A DNA stretch of 64,000 nt from assembly GCA_964017155.1 (NCBI GenBank), contig OZ024857.1, forward strand, positions 28,114,601 to 28,178,600, given 5' to 3'. Of this stretch, positions 32,788 through 44,706 are shown one piece after another. Position 1 is the first letter of the stretch. Each line of letters begins with the position of its first letter. The notes under the pieces are model-generated. The model searched no databases and was not told the DNA's origin. It saw only the letters and a program-made list of their open reading frames with translations. Origin of the DNA: Oasisia sp. SBJ-2009. Lineage: Eukaryota > Annelida > Polychaeta > Sabellida > Siboglinidae. The translations under genes were made by a program, and so were the position numbers.

Positions 32788-33347
32788 AAGTCTAACCTAG
32801 TTTCGGACTTTCAGCACCCCGCTCAGGAAGTCTAACCTAGTTTCGGACTTTCAGCACCACGCTCAGGAAGTCTAACCTAGTTTCGGACTTTCAGCACCAC
32901 GCTCAGGAAGTCTAACCTAGTTTCGGACTTTCAGCACCACGCTCAGGAAGTCTAACCTAGTTTCGGACTTTCAGCACCACGCTCAGGAAGTCTAACCTAG
33001 TTTCGGACTTTCAGCACCACGCTCAGGAAGTCTAACCTAGTTTCGGACTTTCAGCACCACGCTCAGGAAGTCTAACCTAGTTTCGGACTTTCAGCACCAC
33101 GCTCAGGAAGTCTAACCTAGTTTCGGACTTTCAGCACCCCGCTCAGGAAGTCTAACCTAGTTTCGGACTTTCAGCACCCTGCTCAGGAAGTCTAACCTAG
33201 TTTCGGACTTTCAGCACCACGCTCAGGAAGTCTAACCTAGTTTCGGACTTTCAGCACCACGCTCAGGAAGTCTAACCTAGTTTCGGACTTTCAGCACCCC
33301 GGTCAGGAAGTCTAACCTAGTTTCGGACTTTCAGCACCACGCTCAGG
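32788..33347. repeat. 14 x 40-bp minisatellite just upstream of the start codon
   Basis: Fourteen head-to-tail 40-bp units beginning AAGTCTAACCTAGTTTCGGA, with no length change between units and one or two variable bases near CACCMCGSTCAGG. The array starts 19 bp from the ATG of E1. The left duplication copy has exactly one unit in the same place. On the sense (minus) strand each unit holds CTAGGTTAG, which also resembles a splice acceptor end. Confidence 0.97.
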
Positions 33348-34098
33348 ACACTGCCATAGACCCTTAGGCTCTACTATACTTTCGAAACCCCTATTTTTTA
33401 GTGTTTTAAACTTCCTGCACCGGGTGGGCTGTCGCAGCTACGGGAACTGATAAAACAGGACATGGTTGGCATAAACACTGCTTGCATTACTGACAGTAGG
33501 TTCGTGGTCTGTAAATCAATCGGTTGTCTAACATATATGAGCTACTGAAACATGCAGTCTAGACAATTGTTGCCGGCTCGGCGATGTGAGAAGAGCATCT
33601 AGGAATTCATGACGTCAGGGTTTCAATTACAATAGTGCTGTTCATGCAGTTTAATTGTTGTGCCATCAACAAGCTCCTGCTAGAGAAGACATGCTGCTCT
33701 TCGTTGCAGCCGCAAATATATTGTTTTTCCATATTTTAAAATATATTTTGTAGTGGGTAGGACGGGTGTGCTATGATGACTAGTACACCACTGCCTAGAG
33801 ACCTCTACATGGCTACAATTAAAGGACCTCTTGATGATTAACTACATTATATTTGTAATCTTTATACAGAAGTTATTAAACACTTAAATGATAAATACAA
33901 TATGGCGCAAATAAAATCCGTGGATATATAACTACATTGTTTTACACGTAGTCGTAGACAGAGACTAGACACCCTCTGCGGGCATGTTAAAATCGCAGAT
34001 TTTTGCGCACGCGCACTGGCGAAACAACACTTCCGTTTCACAGTTCCGTCATCTGTGTTGCAACAGCAGACACTGTACTGGCTTTCGATGGAACTTAC

Positions 34099-34305
34099 CT
34101 GAAGCGGGCCGCTCGCGATCGGTCGGATGGTACTGGTGGGACGGCGCTCATTCTCCCGGAACCCTTCGACGTGGCCGAGGCGCTGTCGGTGCGACCAGTT
34201 TCGGAGGTTGGCATTGCGATTCCTGCCTGGAAGTCGTGTATCGGCTAAAGTACACAGGTGTGCGAGCTGAACGAACTTGTCGTGTTTCAATTATAGAAGC
34301 AGCGA
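34099..34305 (-). other. Putative 5' leader exon of the CFAP97-domain gene
   Basis: A GC-rich island in AT-rich surroundings ending in CTTCAG|GTAAGTTCC on the minus strand, shared with the left copy. It has an open frame starting MPTSETGRTDSASATSKGSG, and another frame also stays open, but neither joins E1 in frame. The likely acceptor is the GGTTAG just before the E1 ATG or one inside the 40-bp array. The upstream limit is not known. Confidence 0.5.
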
Positions 34306-34576
34306 TTGCGGTTGTCACGTTCTACAACTACTTTGCCGCTCTGACGTCATGGTATAGGGGTTATTTTGATAATAAAAGTACTAATTTGTGTAATGAGCTA
34401 AACTTGCGTTGATAAAATACCGTCAATAGATGCTGTTTTCATTATAGTATCACATATTAGCTGGTATTCATTTTGGGTCAAGATCAAGTTTTTCAGCGTA
34501 TGGCGCTGAGACTATGCAGCGTTTAGCGAACCAGTTTACGTCTCATGTAACGTTTGCGAGAGGACGATTGTCGTCT

Positions 34577-34589
34577 GTTACGTCGTAAC
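34577..34589. promoter_or_regulatory. X-box-like palindrome, right copy
   Basis: GTTACGTCGTAAC, identical to the left copy and embedded in a larger conserved block (TGTTACGTCGTAACGTAAAC). It sits about 280 bp upstream of the leader-exon island. RFX-type regulation is inferred from motif shape and from the ciliary nature of the gene. Confidence 0.42.
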
Positions 34590-34641
34590 GTAAACGCCAT
34601 TATTTCGTCGATAAACGATCGAGGGAATAAATGAGAAATCT

Positions 34642-36701
<2,060 letters not shown>

Positions 36702-36847
36702 GAGTGGCATATCTAGGATGCCGGAAGAGGAGTGGCCAAAATGTTCGAGCATATAAAAGCGTGACTATTTCACGATTTGTTACTAAGATCTTTTTCAAAG
36801 CCAAAGTGGGCCACCCACTCGCCCGAAGCCCCCTAAATACGCCACTG
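36702..36847. mobile_element. hAT-like MITE
   Basis: About 146 bp with imperfect inverted ends, GAGTGGCATATCTAGG on the left and CCTAAATACGCCACTG on the right. These match the common hAT-type CAGTGGCGTA..TAGGG terminus. No coding capacity. A clear 8-bp target duplication is not visible, so the copy is old. It lies in the 3' flank of the giant gene. Confidence 0.6.
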
Positions 36848-37084
36848 CTGTCATTCAACACTGTACACAAAATGCTCTTCTACGATATAGTATGAAACGA
36901 TACAAAAGTAGGTTATATAATAATAATTTACTACAAAATAAAGTATACTGGCAACAGTCCATCTTAATACGTCGGTATGCCGCTAGCTGTCGTCTCGGAA
37001 CACTAGATGACACCACCAGCCGGTAGGTGTCTCCCTCACGATCACCAGACGTCGCCACTAGCCGCCGTGGTTCGTCACTGATCA

Positions 37085-40000
37085 CTAGGCGTCGCCCTGA
37101 GCGACGGCCGTGTTCAGTCTGATCGGCGCCCGCAGGAAGGCGCTGCTCTGCTCCTCGAACGTGTGCACGAGCTCCTTGAAGGACGGCTTCCGGTCGACCT
37201 TGGCGCCGGCGCGCTGGACCACTTCCTCCGTCCTCGTGTGTCGCATCAGCCGGGTCGTCGAGCTCGTCTCCGTCACGACGGCCGTGGCGTCGGACGACGA
37301 GTACACGCCGATCGGCTGCGACCAGGTGGCCGGATCGCCGCGGCAGTACTGCTTCAGCCTGTCCAGGTCGTCGTCGCCACTCGTCACCGAGGCGACGTCG
37401 AGCTCGGAGAAGTCGAACGTGTCGGTGGACGACGGCCGCGTGTTGCGCCGGACGAGGACGTCGAGCGTCGTGTCGGTCGCGTCCGTCATCTCGCCGTCAC
37501 TCTCGTACCGACTCGTCGTCGTCGTCGTCTGGCGCCGTCTGTAGACGTCCCCGCCGTGCGGCGACGCGCCGACCCAGCAACGCTCGCCCGGTGCGCCAGC
37601 GGGCGCCGGCTCGAACCTCCTCGCCGGCGGCTGGCGGGCGACGTTCACCGTCACTCGCGACTCGGCGAACGCGTGAGGCGGGCCGTACCTGCCGTCGCCG
37701 TAGGCCCTGTCTGCGCCCGGCATCGTCCGCGGAACGTCCGGCGTGACCCGGGACTCGGCCGCGGTTGGTGTAGGACCGTACCTGTCGTCTCCGTAAGCCC
37801 TGCTCGAGGTCTGCGTCGTCAAGGACGGAGACACAGCCACGGGCGCGACGCGAGACTCGGCGAGGGTGGCGCCGTGTTTGTAGTCGCCGTAGTTCGTGCT
37901 TGCTCTCGTTGCCGACAAGGCCACTGGCGCTCGCATGCCCCAGTCTCCCATCAGCGCCTCCAGTCGTTGTGTCTCGCTGGTCGTCGTCGTCGCTGTCCGT
38001 CTGTCTTCCGCCGACGTCGGCTGTCTGCCCGTCTGACTCAACGTCTCCTTCAGCTGCGTCAGACGTCGGTCGAGTTCCGCCGCCTTCGCCTTGTACTCCA
38101 GCGCGGCGCTCACGTGGTCAGGTCGCGTCGTGCTCACGTGGTCAGCTCGCGCCGTGCTCAAGTGATCAGGTCGCGTCGTGATCACGTGGTCAGCGCGCGA
38201 CGTCGTGCTCACGTAATCAGGTCGCGTCGTGATCACGTGGTCAGCGCGCGTCGTCGTGCTCACGTAATCAGGTCGCGTCGTGATAACGTGGTCAGCGCGC
38301 GACGTCGTGCTCACGTAATCAGGTCGCGTCGTGATCACGTGGTCAGCGCGCGACGTCGTGCTCATGTAATCAGGTCGCGTCGTGCTCACGTGGTCAGCGC
38401 GCGACGTCGTGCTCATGTAATCAGGTCGCGTCGTGCTCAAGTGGTCAGCGCGCGACGTCGTGCTCATGTAATCAGGTCGCGTCGTGCTCACATGGTCAGC
38501 GCGCGACGTCGTGGTCGTGTAATCAGGTCGCGTCGTGGCAGTGAACTGAGTATTGGTGTTGGAAGTGAAGACAGGGGAGCGTCCACTGCCGTTCACGGCA
38601 ACGGGTACAGTCACCATCTTTACCTGGGGATAGTCCGGCAGCAGCGGTCCTTCGGTCTTACGCCAGACGATCTTCCCGGAAGTTGGCTGCGCATTCACTT
38701 CCGGTGTTGTCCGCGCCGTCTTCATTTGCACCTTGTACCGACCGACGTCTGACACCACGGATTGTGTCGGAACGACGGCGCCACCACTCACTTTCGTCTT
38801 GCTCGGCTCGCTAACGTCCAGTGCGCCGTCTGGTGGCGACCTATGACATCGGCTGACGTCAGCGACCGGCTCTGGAGCGGTGCCGTTCGCCTGTCTCAGT
38901 CTGGAGCGCAACTCGTGCCTCTGTTTGACGATCCTCGGCGTCTGCTGACGGCGGGGCGGCAGGGCGTAGCGCGAGTACTTCGGGTCGTCCGTCACCAGGT
39001 CGCCGCGGCAGTTGTAGTGGCCGCTGAACACCGACTTCTCGCTGAGATCGGGCGCGCTCAGCGACGGTCGCATGGTGAACAGCTCGACCATGGACGCGAC
39101 GCCGTGAGACAGAGACTTCCGGCGAACGAACGGTCTGCCATCGGCCGACGTCGCCCCGAGTGAATTGCGTCGTTCCGGCTGCTGTCCGTTGACGGGCCGC
39201 TCCACGGACTGAGACCTCTGGCGAGGCGCCACGTCCCTCCGAAGCTGCCGGTACGCGAAGTCGTCGTGGTAGATATCGGCCTCGGACGCCGGCCGCGTGC
39301 GCAGGACCGGAACCGCCGACCTGTTGACCAGGTAGTCTACGTCGCTTCCGGTGCGCACATCCGGCGTGTGCGCGCGGCCCGACTGCGACCGCCTGCTGAT
39401 GCTGTCGACAGACGGCGCTGGCGTCAACGACGGCGAGTACGCGGCGTAGCTGGTGGGTGGCGACGTCACGTGACTGCCGTTGCTGCGTCCGCTGGCGCTG
39501 CGCCGGTACTTGCGCACGGCCATGTCGTCGCCGAACTTGCGCGGCAGCGAGGACGATCTCGGGCCGCGCGGAAGTGACGTCACCGGCGCGGGCGGGGCGG
39601 TCGCGGTGACGTCGCGGGCCGGCTCGACCAGCCCCGACTCGCTGCTGAGCCAGCGCTTGGCGTATTCGAGGCTCGGGTTCTCCACTCGCTGTTGGATCTC
39701 GTCGAGTTTCTTCAGGTTCGTGATGGACAGCCGCTTGACGTTGGTCTCGGCGTCGGCGACCGGCGGTAGCGGACGGGGATAGTCGCGCCGGGCGGCCCTG
39801 TCCAGGAGCTGCTCGTTATCGAGGTCCAGGCGCTCGTACGCTTCCTCCAGCTCCGTCAGGTCGTCGATGATCGTCGGCTTCTTCCACCGCCGCCCGTCCC
39901 TGAACGACGCGTAGTCGACGAGGCGGATGTCGTCGTCGCTGTCGTTGTCATAGCGACGCAGCGGTAGGAACTGGAAGCAGTTGCCGGTGCCACTAGTCAC

Positions 40001-42940
40001 GGACCCCGCCGATCTGGTCGACGTTGTCTCCCAGCGGGGATGAGACGCCGTAACGACGGGCGGAGGAAGACCGGGGTCGGCCTCGCCGAATAGCGCGGCC
40101 TTGATGGCGGCCACGCTGGGTGTCACGTCACTGTCCTCCGAGCGAGACCGGGTGACCGGGACTTGACGCGGCACAGACGTATCGGGCTTCGTTGTTCTCC
40201 TGCCGCCATCGGAGGCTGTCCGTGGAAAGAACAGGGGCGCCTTCCGGTCATCCGACGACGACGCGGTGTGTTCTACGTCGGAGCCGGCGTGCTGTTTCCG
40301 CTGGCGGACCGTGTCTGGGTCGACGTAGTCCGGCGACGTGCAACTCTCGCCGCCACTCGAGATCTCGGCGCTTTTCTTCGCCATGTAATTGCGCCTCCGC
40401 TCCCGGACGTACGACTCGTAGCGGTCGGCGGCGGCCGTCGCACGCTCCCCGTCCGTGCCGCGGTCTCCCGTCTTCTCCGGCGCCGGCCGTTTTACCCGAT
40501 GAACCGAGTCCACCTCTCGGTGTTCCCGCAGCAGGTCCGGCCACTTGGAGCTGACCGTTGTCCGGTGGTCAAGGTTCACCTCGCTGCTGGTCCTCTGTGA
40601 CGGTTTGACGACGGTCACGCGATCAGACGACGAGATCTGCGGGCTGCTGGCCGAGGTCGCCCAGTAGTCGCTGTGTGGTCTCGGCTTTTCCTTTCGTGGC
40701 TTCGGTCCGACTCTTGTGCCCGACACCAGCCCTTCTTGCCACACGGCCGGAGCCGGCCTCGACGTAGAGCTGTACTCGAGTCTGTGAGCAGAGTCTCGTG
40801 GTTGGGTCTGGCCAACGTGTCCGTGTCCGTTGAGATGTCCGTGTTGCTTGGGTGACGAGATGTGTTCACGCGGTATCCGACGTGTGGAATCAGTGTACGA
40901 CCTCCAACTGTCGTAGTTGTACTCATGGTCAAACGCTGTGGACGCGATGTCACCGGGCTGCACAGTTGTACGGTCGTATTGGTCAGACGGTCTCGCTGCG
41001 AAATGTCTGCCGGTGGATTGTGACGGAATTGACATACTCGGTTGAACCCACGGGCTGGTTTGCGAAACATTGGACTGAAGCCGTGAACTGGTTTGCGATA
41101 CACTGGACTCAAAGCGTGGACTGGTTTGCGAAACACTGGACTGAAGCCGTGGACTGGTTTGCGAAACACTGGACTGAAGCCGTTGACTGGTTTGCGAAAC
41201 ACTGGACTCAAAGCGTGGACTGGTTTGCGAAACACTGGACTGAAGCCATGGACTGGTTTGCGAAACACTGGACTCAAAGCGTGGACTGGTTTGCGAAACA
41301 CTGGACTCAAGCCGTGGACTGGTTTGCGAAACACTGGACTCATGCCGTGGACTGGTTTGCGAAACACTGGACTCAAGCCGTGGACTGGTTGGCGAAACAC
41401 TGGACTGAAACCGTAGACTGGACGGTAAACCATCGGAGTGAACGGGTGGACTGGTTTCCTGACTAGACACACGATCTCGCTGAGGAGTTGTTTCCACACG
41501 TGGATGACCAGCCACAGGGTCTTTCCGGTGGTCCTTCCCGACCTGACCGTGTGGTCTGTGCTGATCCACCTGTTTCGCGGCGTGCGGCGTGATCCTCGGC
41601 TCCACGTGTTCGATGTTCTCGTAACTGTGCCTGCTGCCGGTCGGCGACGTCGCGTCCGGGCCGCCGTCGTAGTTCGCCTGTCTCTGGTGGCTCACGCCGA
41701 CGCCTTGCATCGCGTGCTTGTCGCACAGTCTCCGCCGTAGCACGTACTCGTACTCGTCCGGCGGGATGATGGGGTGGCCGTCGGCCGATCTCAGCTCGTC
41801 GCCGCTGCTCACGCTGCTACCATGCTCGGAGCGGCGTCGTCGCAGGTACTCGGCCTTGTACTCGCTGTAGCGCTGACTCTCCTCAAGCATCAACTGCTTT
41901 GCGTCCAGCGTCCGAATCTCCGGGTGGTCAGTGTCTTTGCCGCCCTCTCCCAGTGGTGATGTCGCGACGCCGTCAAGAGAACGAGGAGAGACGTCTATCA
42001 GGTCATGCTTATCAGGGGTAGACGGCTGGGTAGTATTAACAGGATGGGTTGTTGAACTGGTTGGACGATCTTCCCGACTGGCTGGACGGTCTCCGTGACT
42101 GGTTGGCTGGCTTGTCTGGCTTGCTGGCGACGACGCACCATCAGCCTTCCTGTAGCCAAGAGCGAAAATGCACGGTCCGTAATTCTCAGACCCGCTGCTT
42201 GTTGTGCCGCTAGGTGGCGCTATATCTCGGTCTCTCACTCGAAACTTGTTTCCGCTGCCCCCAGATGAAGCATGCGAGGTTGTGGTTGGGTTTGGCTCTT
42301 GCTGGTTATCCGCGTGTCTGCCGCCACCACGTCTGGGAGCAACGTCCTCGTGGTGGATGCTCCTGTAGTTGACCGGGGGTGGGGGTGGGGGGCCAAGCAG
42401 CTGCTGTTTCTTTGATCGGAGGTACTCTCGTCTCATCTGCTGATACCGATCGTGTTCGTTCTTCGTCAGCGATGGCACCTCGGCGGACAGATTGACGCGG
42501 TCGTAGATGTTCTCGAACGACGAGCTGAACTCACACCGTGGCGCGGCCATGTTGCGCTTGTCAAATGCCGGCGAGTAGAAGCCACCCTCGGCGATGTAGT
42601 GTGTCCGGCCGTCCTCCATGCTCACAAAGTCGTACTGGCACTTCGGGATCCACGGCACTCGCATCCGGGGATCTCCGCTTGGCGACCGTCCGTTCTCCAC
42701 ACGCGGATGGTGAGGCTTCTGTGGTCGATTGGGTGAGGCTGTCTTGCCTTTTGGCACTCGTAACTCGTGGCGCCAATTCAAGTCTCCTGGCACGGTGAAC
42801 GGACCACCACGTTCCTCAAAGCACACATCCTCTTGTGACCTGCTGTTTGGTGCTCGTCCATCATCAGACCTCCTCCAGCTGGGTGCCTGCACCGTCCGCC
42901 AGACACCACGTGGGGACGTCATACTCTCCTCTGACGTGCT
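37085..42940 (-). CDS. Giant repeat-rich protein gene, terminal exon C
   Basis: The exon begins after acceptor TTTGTGACTTACAG (phase 0, STSEESMTSPRGVW) and runs 1951 codons to TAG (residues ~1726-3676). It is rich in Ser, Thr, Arg and Pro. Candidate folded or motif regions are: VPWIPKCQYDFVSMEDG and FENIYDRVNLSAEVPS near the start; three basic R-Y motifs (see the repeat entry); LTELEEAYERLDLDNEQLLD near 2752; SLEYAKRWLSSESGL; GHYNCRGDLVTDDPKYSRY; and a C-terminal KPSFKELVHTFEEQSSAFLR. The last resembles SxKxLVxxFE motifs of cytoskeletal adaptor proteins, which is only a resemblance. Two tandem-repeat domains lie inside. I do not recognise a family; a disordered scaffold near actin or junctions would be a guess. 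Long open frames on the plus strand are shadows. Confidence 0.85.
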   Translation of the reverse strand, partial: STSEESMTSPRGVWRTVQAPSWRRSDDGRAPNSRSQEDVCFEERGGPFTVPGDLNWRHELRVPKGKTASPNRPQKPHHPRVENGRSPSGDPRMRVPWIPKCQYDFVSMEDGRTHYIAEGGFYSPAFDKRNMAAPRCEFSSSFENIYDRVNLSAEVPSLTKNEHDRYQQMRREYLRSKKQQLLGPPPPPPVNYRSIHHEDVAPRRGGGRHADNQQEPNPTTTSHASSGGSGNKFRVRDRDIAPPSGTTSSGSENYGPCIFALGYRKADGASSPASQTSQPTSHGDRPASREDRPTSSTTHPVNTTQPSTPDKHDLIDVSPRSLDGVATSPLGEGGKDTDHPEIRTLDAKQLMLEESQRYSEYKAEYLRRRRSEHGSSVSSGDELRSADGHPIIPPDEYEYVLRRRLCDKHAMQGVGVSHQRQANYDGGPDATSPTGSRHSYENIEHVEPRITPHAAKQVDQHRPHGQVGKDHRKDPVAGHPRVETTPQRDRVSSQETSPPVHSDGLPSSLRFQSSVSPTSPRLESSVSQTSPRHESSVSQTSPRLESSVSQTSPRFESSVSQTSPWLQSSVSQTSPRFESSVSQTSQRLQSSVSQTSPRLQSSVSQTSPRFESSVSQTSSRLQSNVSQTSPWVQPSMSIPSQSTGRHFAARPSDQYDRTTVQPGDIASTAFDHEYNYDSWRSYTDSTRRIPREHISSPKQHGHLNGHGHVGQTQPRDSAHRLEYSSTSRPAPAVWQEGLVSGTRVGPKPRKEKPRPHSDYWATSASSPQISSSDRVTVVKPSQRTSSEVNLDHRTTVSSKWPDLLREHREVDSVHRVKRPAPEKTGDRGTDGERATAAADRYESYVRERRRNYMAKKSAEISSGGESCTSPDYVDPDTVRQRKQHAGSDVEHTASSSDDRKAPLFFPRTASDGGRRTTKPDTSVPRQVPVTRSRSEDSDVTPSVAAIKAALFGEADPGLPPPVVTASHPRWETTSTRSAGSVTSGTGNCFQFLPLRRYDNDSDDDIRLVDYASFRDGRRWKKPTIIDDLTELEEAYERLDLDNEQLLDRAARRDYPRPLPPVADAETNVKRLSITNLKKLDEIQQRVENPSLEYAKRWLSSESGLVEPARDVTATAPPAPVTSLPRGPRSSSLPRKFGDDMAVRKYRRSASGRSNGSHVTSPPTSYAAYSPSLTPAPSVDSISRRSQSGRAHTPDVRTGSDVDYLVNRSAVPVLRTRPASEADIYHDDFAYRQLRRDVAPRQRSQSVERPVNGQQPERRNSLGATSADGRPFVRRKSLSHGVASMVELFTMRPSLSAPDLSEKSVFSGHYNCRGDLVTDDPKYSRYALPPRRQQTPRIVKQRHELRSRLRQANGTAPEPVADVSRCHRSPPDGALDVSEPSKTKVSGGAVVPTQSVVSDVGRYKVQMKTARTTPEVNAQPTSGKIVWRKTEGPLLPDYPQVKMVTVPVAVNGSGRSPVFTSNTNTQFTATTRPDYTTTTSRADHVSTTRPDYMSTTSRADHLSTTRPDYMSTTSRADHVSTTRPDYMSTTSRADHVITTRPDYVSTTSRADHVITTRPDYVSTTTRADHVITTRPDYVSTTSRADHVITTRPDHLSTARADHVSTTRPDHVSAALEYKAKAAELDRRLTQLKETLSQTGRQPTSAEDRRTATTTTSETQRLEALMGDWGMRAPVALSATRASTNYGDYKHGATLAESRVAPVAVSPSLTTQTSSRAYGDDRYGPTPTAAESRVTPDVPRTMPGADRAYGDGRYGPPHAFAESRVTVNVARQPPARRFEPAPAGAPGERCWVGASPHGGDVYRRRQTTTTTSRYESDGEMTDATDTTLDVLVRRNTRPSSTDTFDFSELDVASVTSGDDDLDRLKQYCRGDPATWSQPIGVYSSSDATAVVTETSSTTRLMRHTRTEEVVQRAGAKVDRKPSFKELVHTFEEQSSAFLRAPIRLNTAVAQGDA
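38100..38535 (-). repeat. In-frame 17-residue (51-bp) tandem repeats in exon C
   Basis: About eight copies of D(Y/H)xSTTSRADHVxTTRP, residues ~3194-3339. Each unit is a pair of related half-units (RPDY..TTS, RADH..TTR). Unit length is a multiple of three, so copy number can change without a frameshift. Confidence 0.95.
40360..42452 (-). other. Three spaced copies of a basic R-Y motif
   Basis: DRYQQMRREYLRSKKQQLL (42399-42452), QRYSEYKAEYLRRRRSEHGS (41820-41880) and DRYESYVRERRRNYMAKKSA (40360-40427). The last two continue into SSGDEL and SSGGES acidic-serine stretches. A fourth version, QRFEMLLQKRRALE plus STSEESMTSP, is split by the B/C intron. These look like repeated short basic helices followed by Ser/Glu patches. 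I know of no named domain for them. Confidence 0.65.
41045..41455 (-). repeat. In-frame 11-residue (33-bp) tandem repeats in exon C
   Basis: About twelve copies of (E/Q)SSVSQTSPR(L/F), residues ~2219-2359. Serine and SQ/TS content is high, which suggests dense phosphorylation sites. The opposite strand stays open across the array only because of the repeat. Confidence 0.95.
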
Positions 42941-44706
42941 CTGTAAGTCACAAATTAATTCATTATGAAACGCTTGTCTAGACACAATGGCTTTCAGCAA
43001 GATGACAACCCAGATGACACGTGGCTTAGATGATTGTACCATATGACAAATGGCCAAGATGATAATATCAGATGACGTGATCAAGATCAGAAATCTTGGT
43101 GACAAATGATCAAGATGACAACTCCAGATGATAAATGGGCAATATGACAACAACAGATGACAAGTGGTCAAGATGACAACTCCAGATGATAAATGGGCAA
43201 TATGACAACAACAGATGACAAGTGGTCAAGATGACAACCCCAGATTATAAATGGGCAATATGACAACAACAGATGACAAGTGGTCAAGATGACAACTCCA
43301 GATGATAAATGGGCAATATGACAACAACAGATGACAAGTGGTCAAGATGACAACTCCAGATGATAAATGGGCAATATGACAACAACAGATGACAAGTGGT
43401 CAAGATGACAACTCCAGATGATAAATGGGCAATATGACAACAACAGATGACAAGTGGTCAAGATGACAACTCCAGATGATAAATGGGCAATATGACAACA
43501 ACAGATGACAAGTGGTCAAGATGACAACTCCAGATGATAAATGGGCAATATGACAACAACAGATGACAAGTGGTCAAGATGACAACTCCAGATGATAAAT
43601 GGGCAATATGACAACAACAGATGACAAGTGGTCAAGATGACAACCCCAGATTATAAATGGGCAATATGACAACAACAGATGACAAGTGGTCAATATGACA
43701 ACCCCAGATGATAAATGGGCAATATGACAACAACAGATGACAAGTGGTCAAAATGACAACCCCAGATGATAAATGGGCAATATGACAACAACAGATGACA
43801 AGTGGTCAAGATGACAACCCCAGATGATAAATGGGCAATATGACAACAACAGATGACAAGTGGTCAAGATGACAACTCCAGATGATAAATGGGCAATATG
43901 ACAACAACAGATGACATGTGGTCAGGACAGCAACAGCAGATAACTTGTGGTCAAGATGACAACCCCAGATGACAAGTGATCAAGATGACAACTTCCCATG
44001 ACATAATATTATGGTCAAGATGACAATTTCAAATGACAAATGGTCAAGATGACAACTTCAAATGGTCAAGGAAACCTTTGCCTAACTGAAAAATCCACAA
44101 CTTTCTATAATTTAGAGTCTCAGATAGTTGTTGATATTATTGTACTTAGCCGCTCTCGTACTGCATTAGAATTACAAAATGTAATCTTTTCTTACCTATA
44201 TCAAGTATAAATTGTGTTATTCTTCATCAAAGTTGTAGGTCAACTTTGCTTGTCGGTCACAACATAAACCAAATGCTGCAGCTATTTGTTTCCCATACAT
44301 TCACCAGATGGCACCACCAGAGAGCAATTGGAGTGTTTAGCTAAGTTTAGCATCAGTATGACAATTGTTCCAAAGTTAAGATCATGTTAAAGTTATGGCC
44401 CTCTAATCATGAATTATTTGTTAACTTCCTCACTTTTATAAACTGACATAGTACTTATGAATCTGTGTCTTGCCAGCTGCAAGAATTTGAAAATAACCAA
44501 TAAAAATATAAAAATCATAAAGTAAACATACTACCTCATTGGAACAAACATTATCTGAAATATGCCTACATTTACCAAATTAACGCTACGGCAATTCATA
44601 ATAGCTTATGTGATAACTTCTTTCAACCATTAATTGGATTTTACTACATAACTCGCCAAGAGAATGCACTGCCTTTTAAAACAACACATTCAGAGATGCA
44701 ACGTAC
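42941..44706 (-). other. Intron between exons B and C
   Basis: Donor GAG|GTACGT at 44706 and acceptor ACTTACAG at 42941, phase 0. Its 3' two-thirds is a minisatellite (separate entry); the rest (44070-44706) is unique and non-coding. Confidence 0.85.
42998..44065. repeat. 58-bp intronic minisatellite built of shorter sub-units
   Basis: About 14 copies of a 58-bp unit (ATGACAACTCCAGATGATAA, ATGGGCAATATGACAACAAC, AGATGACAAGTGGTCAAG) between ~43110 and 43915. More diverged copies lie on both sides. The unit itself consists of four ~14-bp sub-units of the type GATGACAAnnGGTCAA. Confidence 0.95.

Larger units (their letters stand above)
32699..34641. repeat. Right copy of the tandem segmental duplication
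   Basis: Matches 1-345 and 2305-3545. It differs by 13 extra copies of a 40-bp unit, by lacking the left copy's retroelement, and by scattered substitutions. It contains exon E1, the upstream region, the putative leader exon and the palindrome. Confidence 0.85.

Noticed and set aside
32788..33347. CRISPR-like array
   Set aside because: Units are directly contiguous with no unique spacers, in an animal genome; it is a minisatellite.
37163..38752. A 529-codon plus-strand open frame opposite exon C
   Set aside because: It is the antisense shadow of a GC-rich, repeat-containing minus-strand exon; the minus frame has splice sites at its 5' end, a far longer extent and sensible composition.
43141..43171. 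Extending exon C upstream to the start of its open frame
   Set aside because: The extension has no ATG and runs into the intronic minisatellite; a clean acceptor at 42941 and a matching phase to exon B set the exon start.
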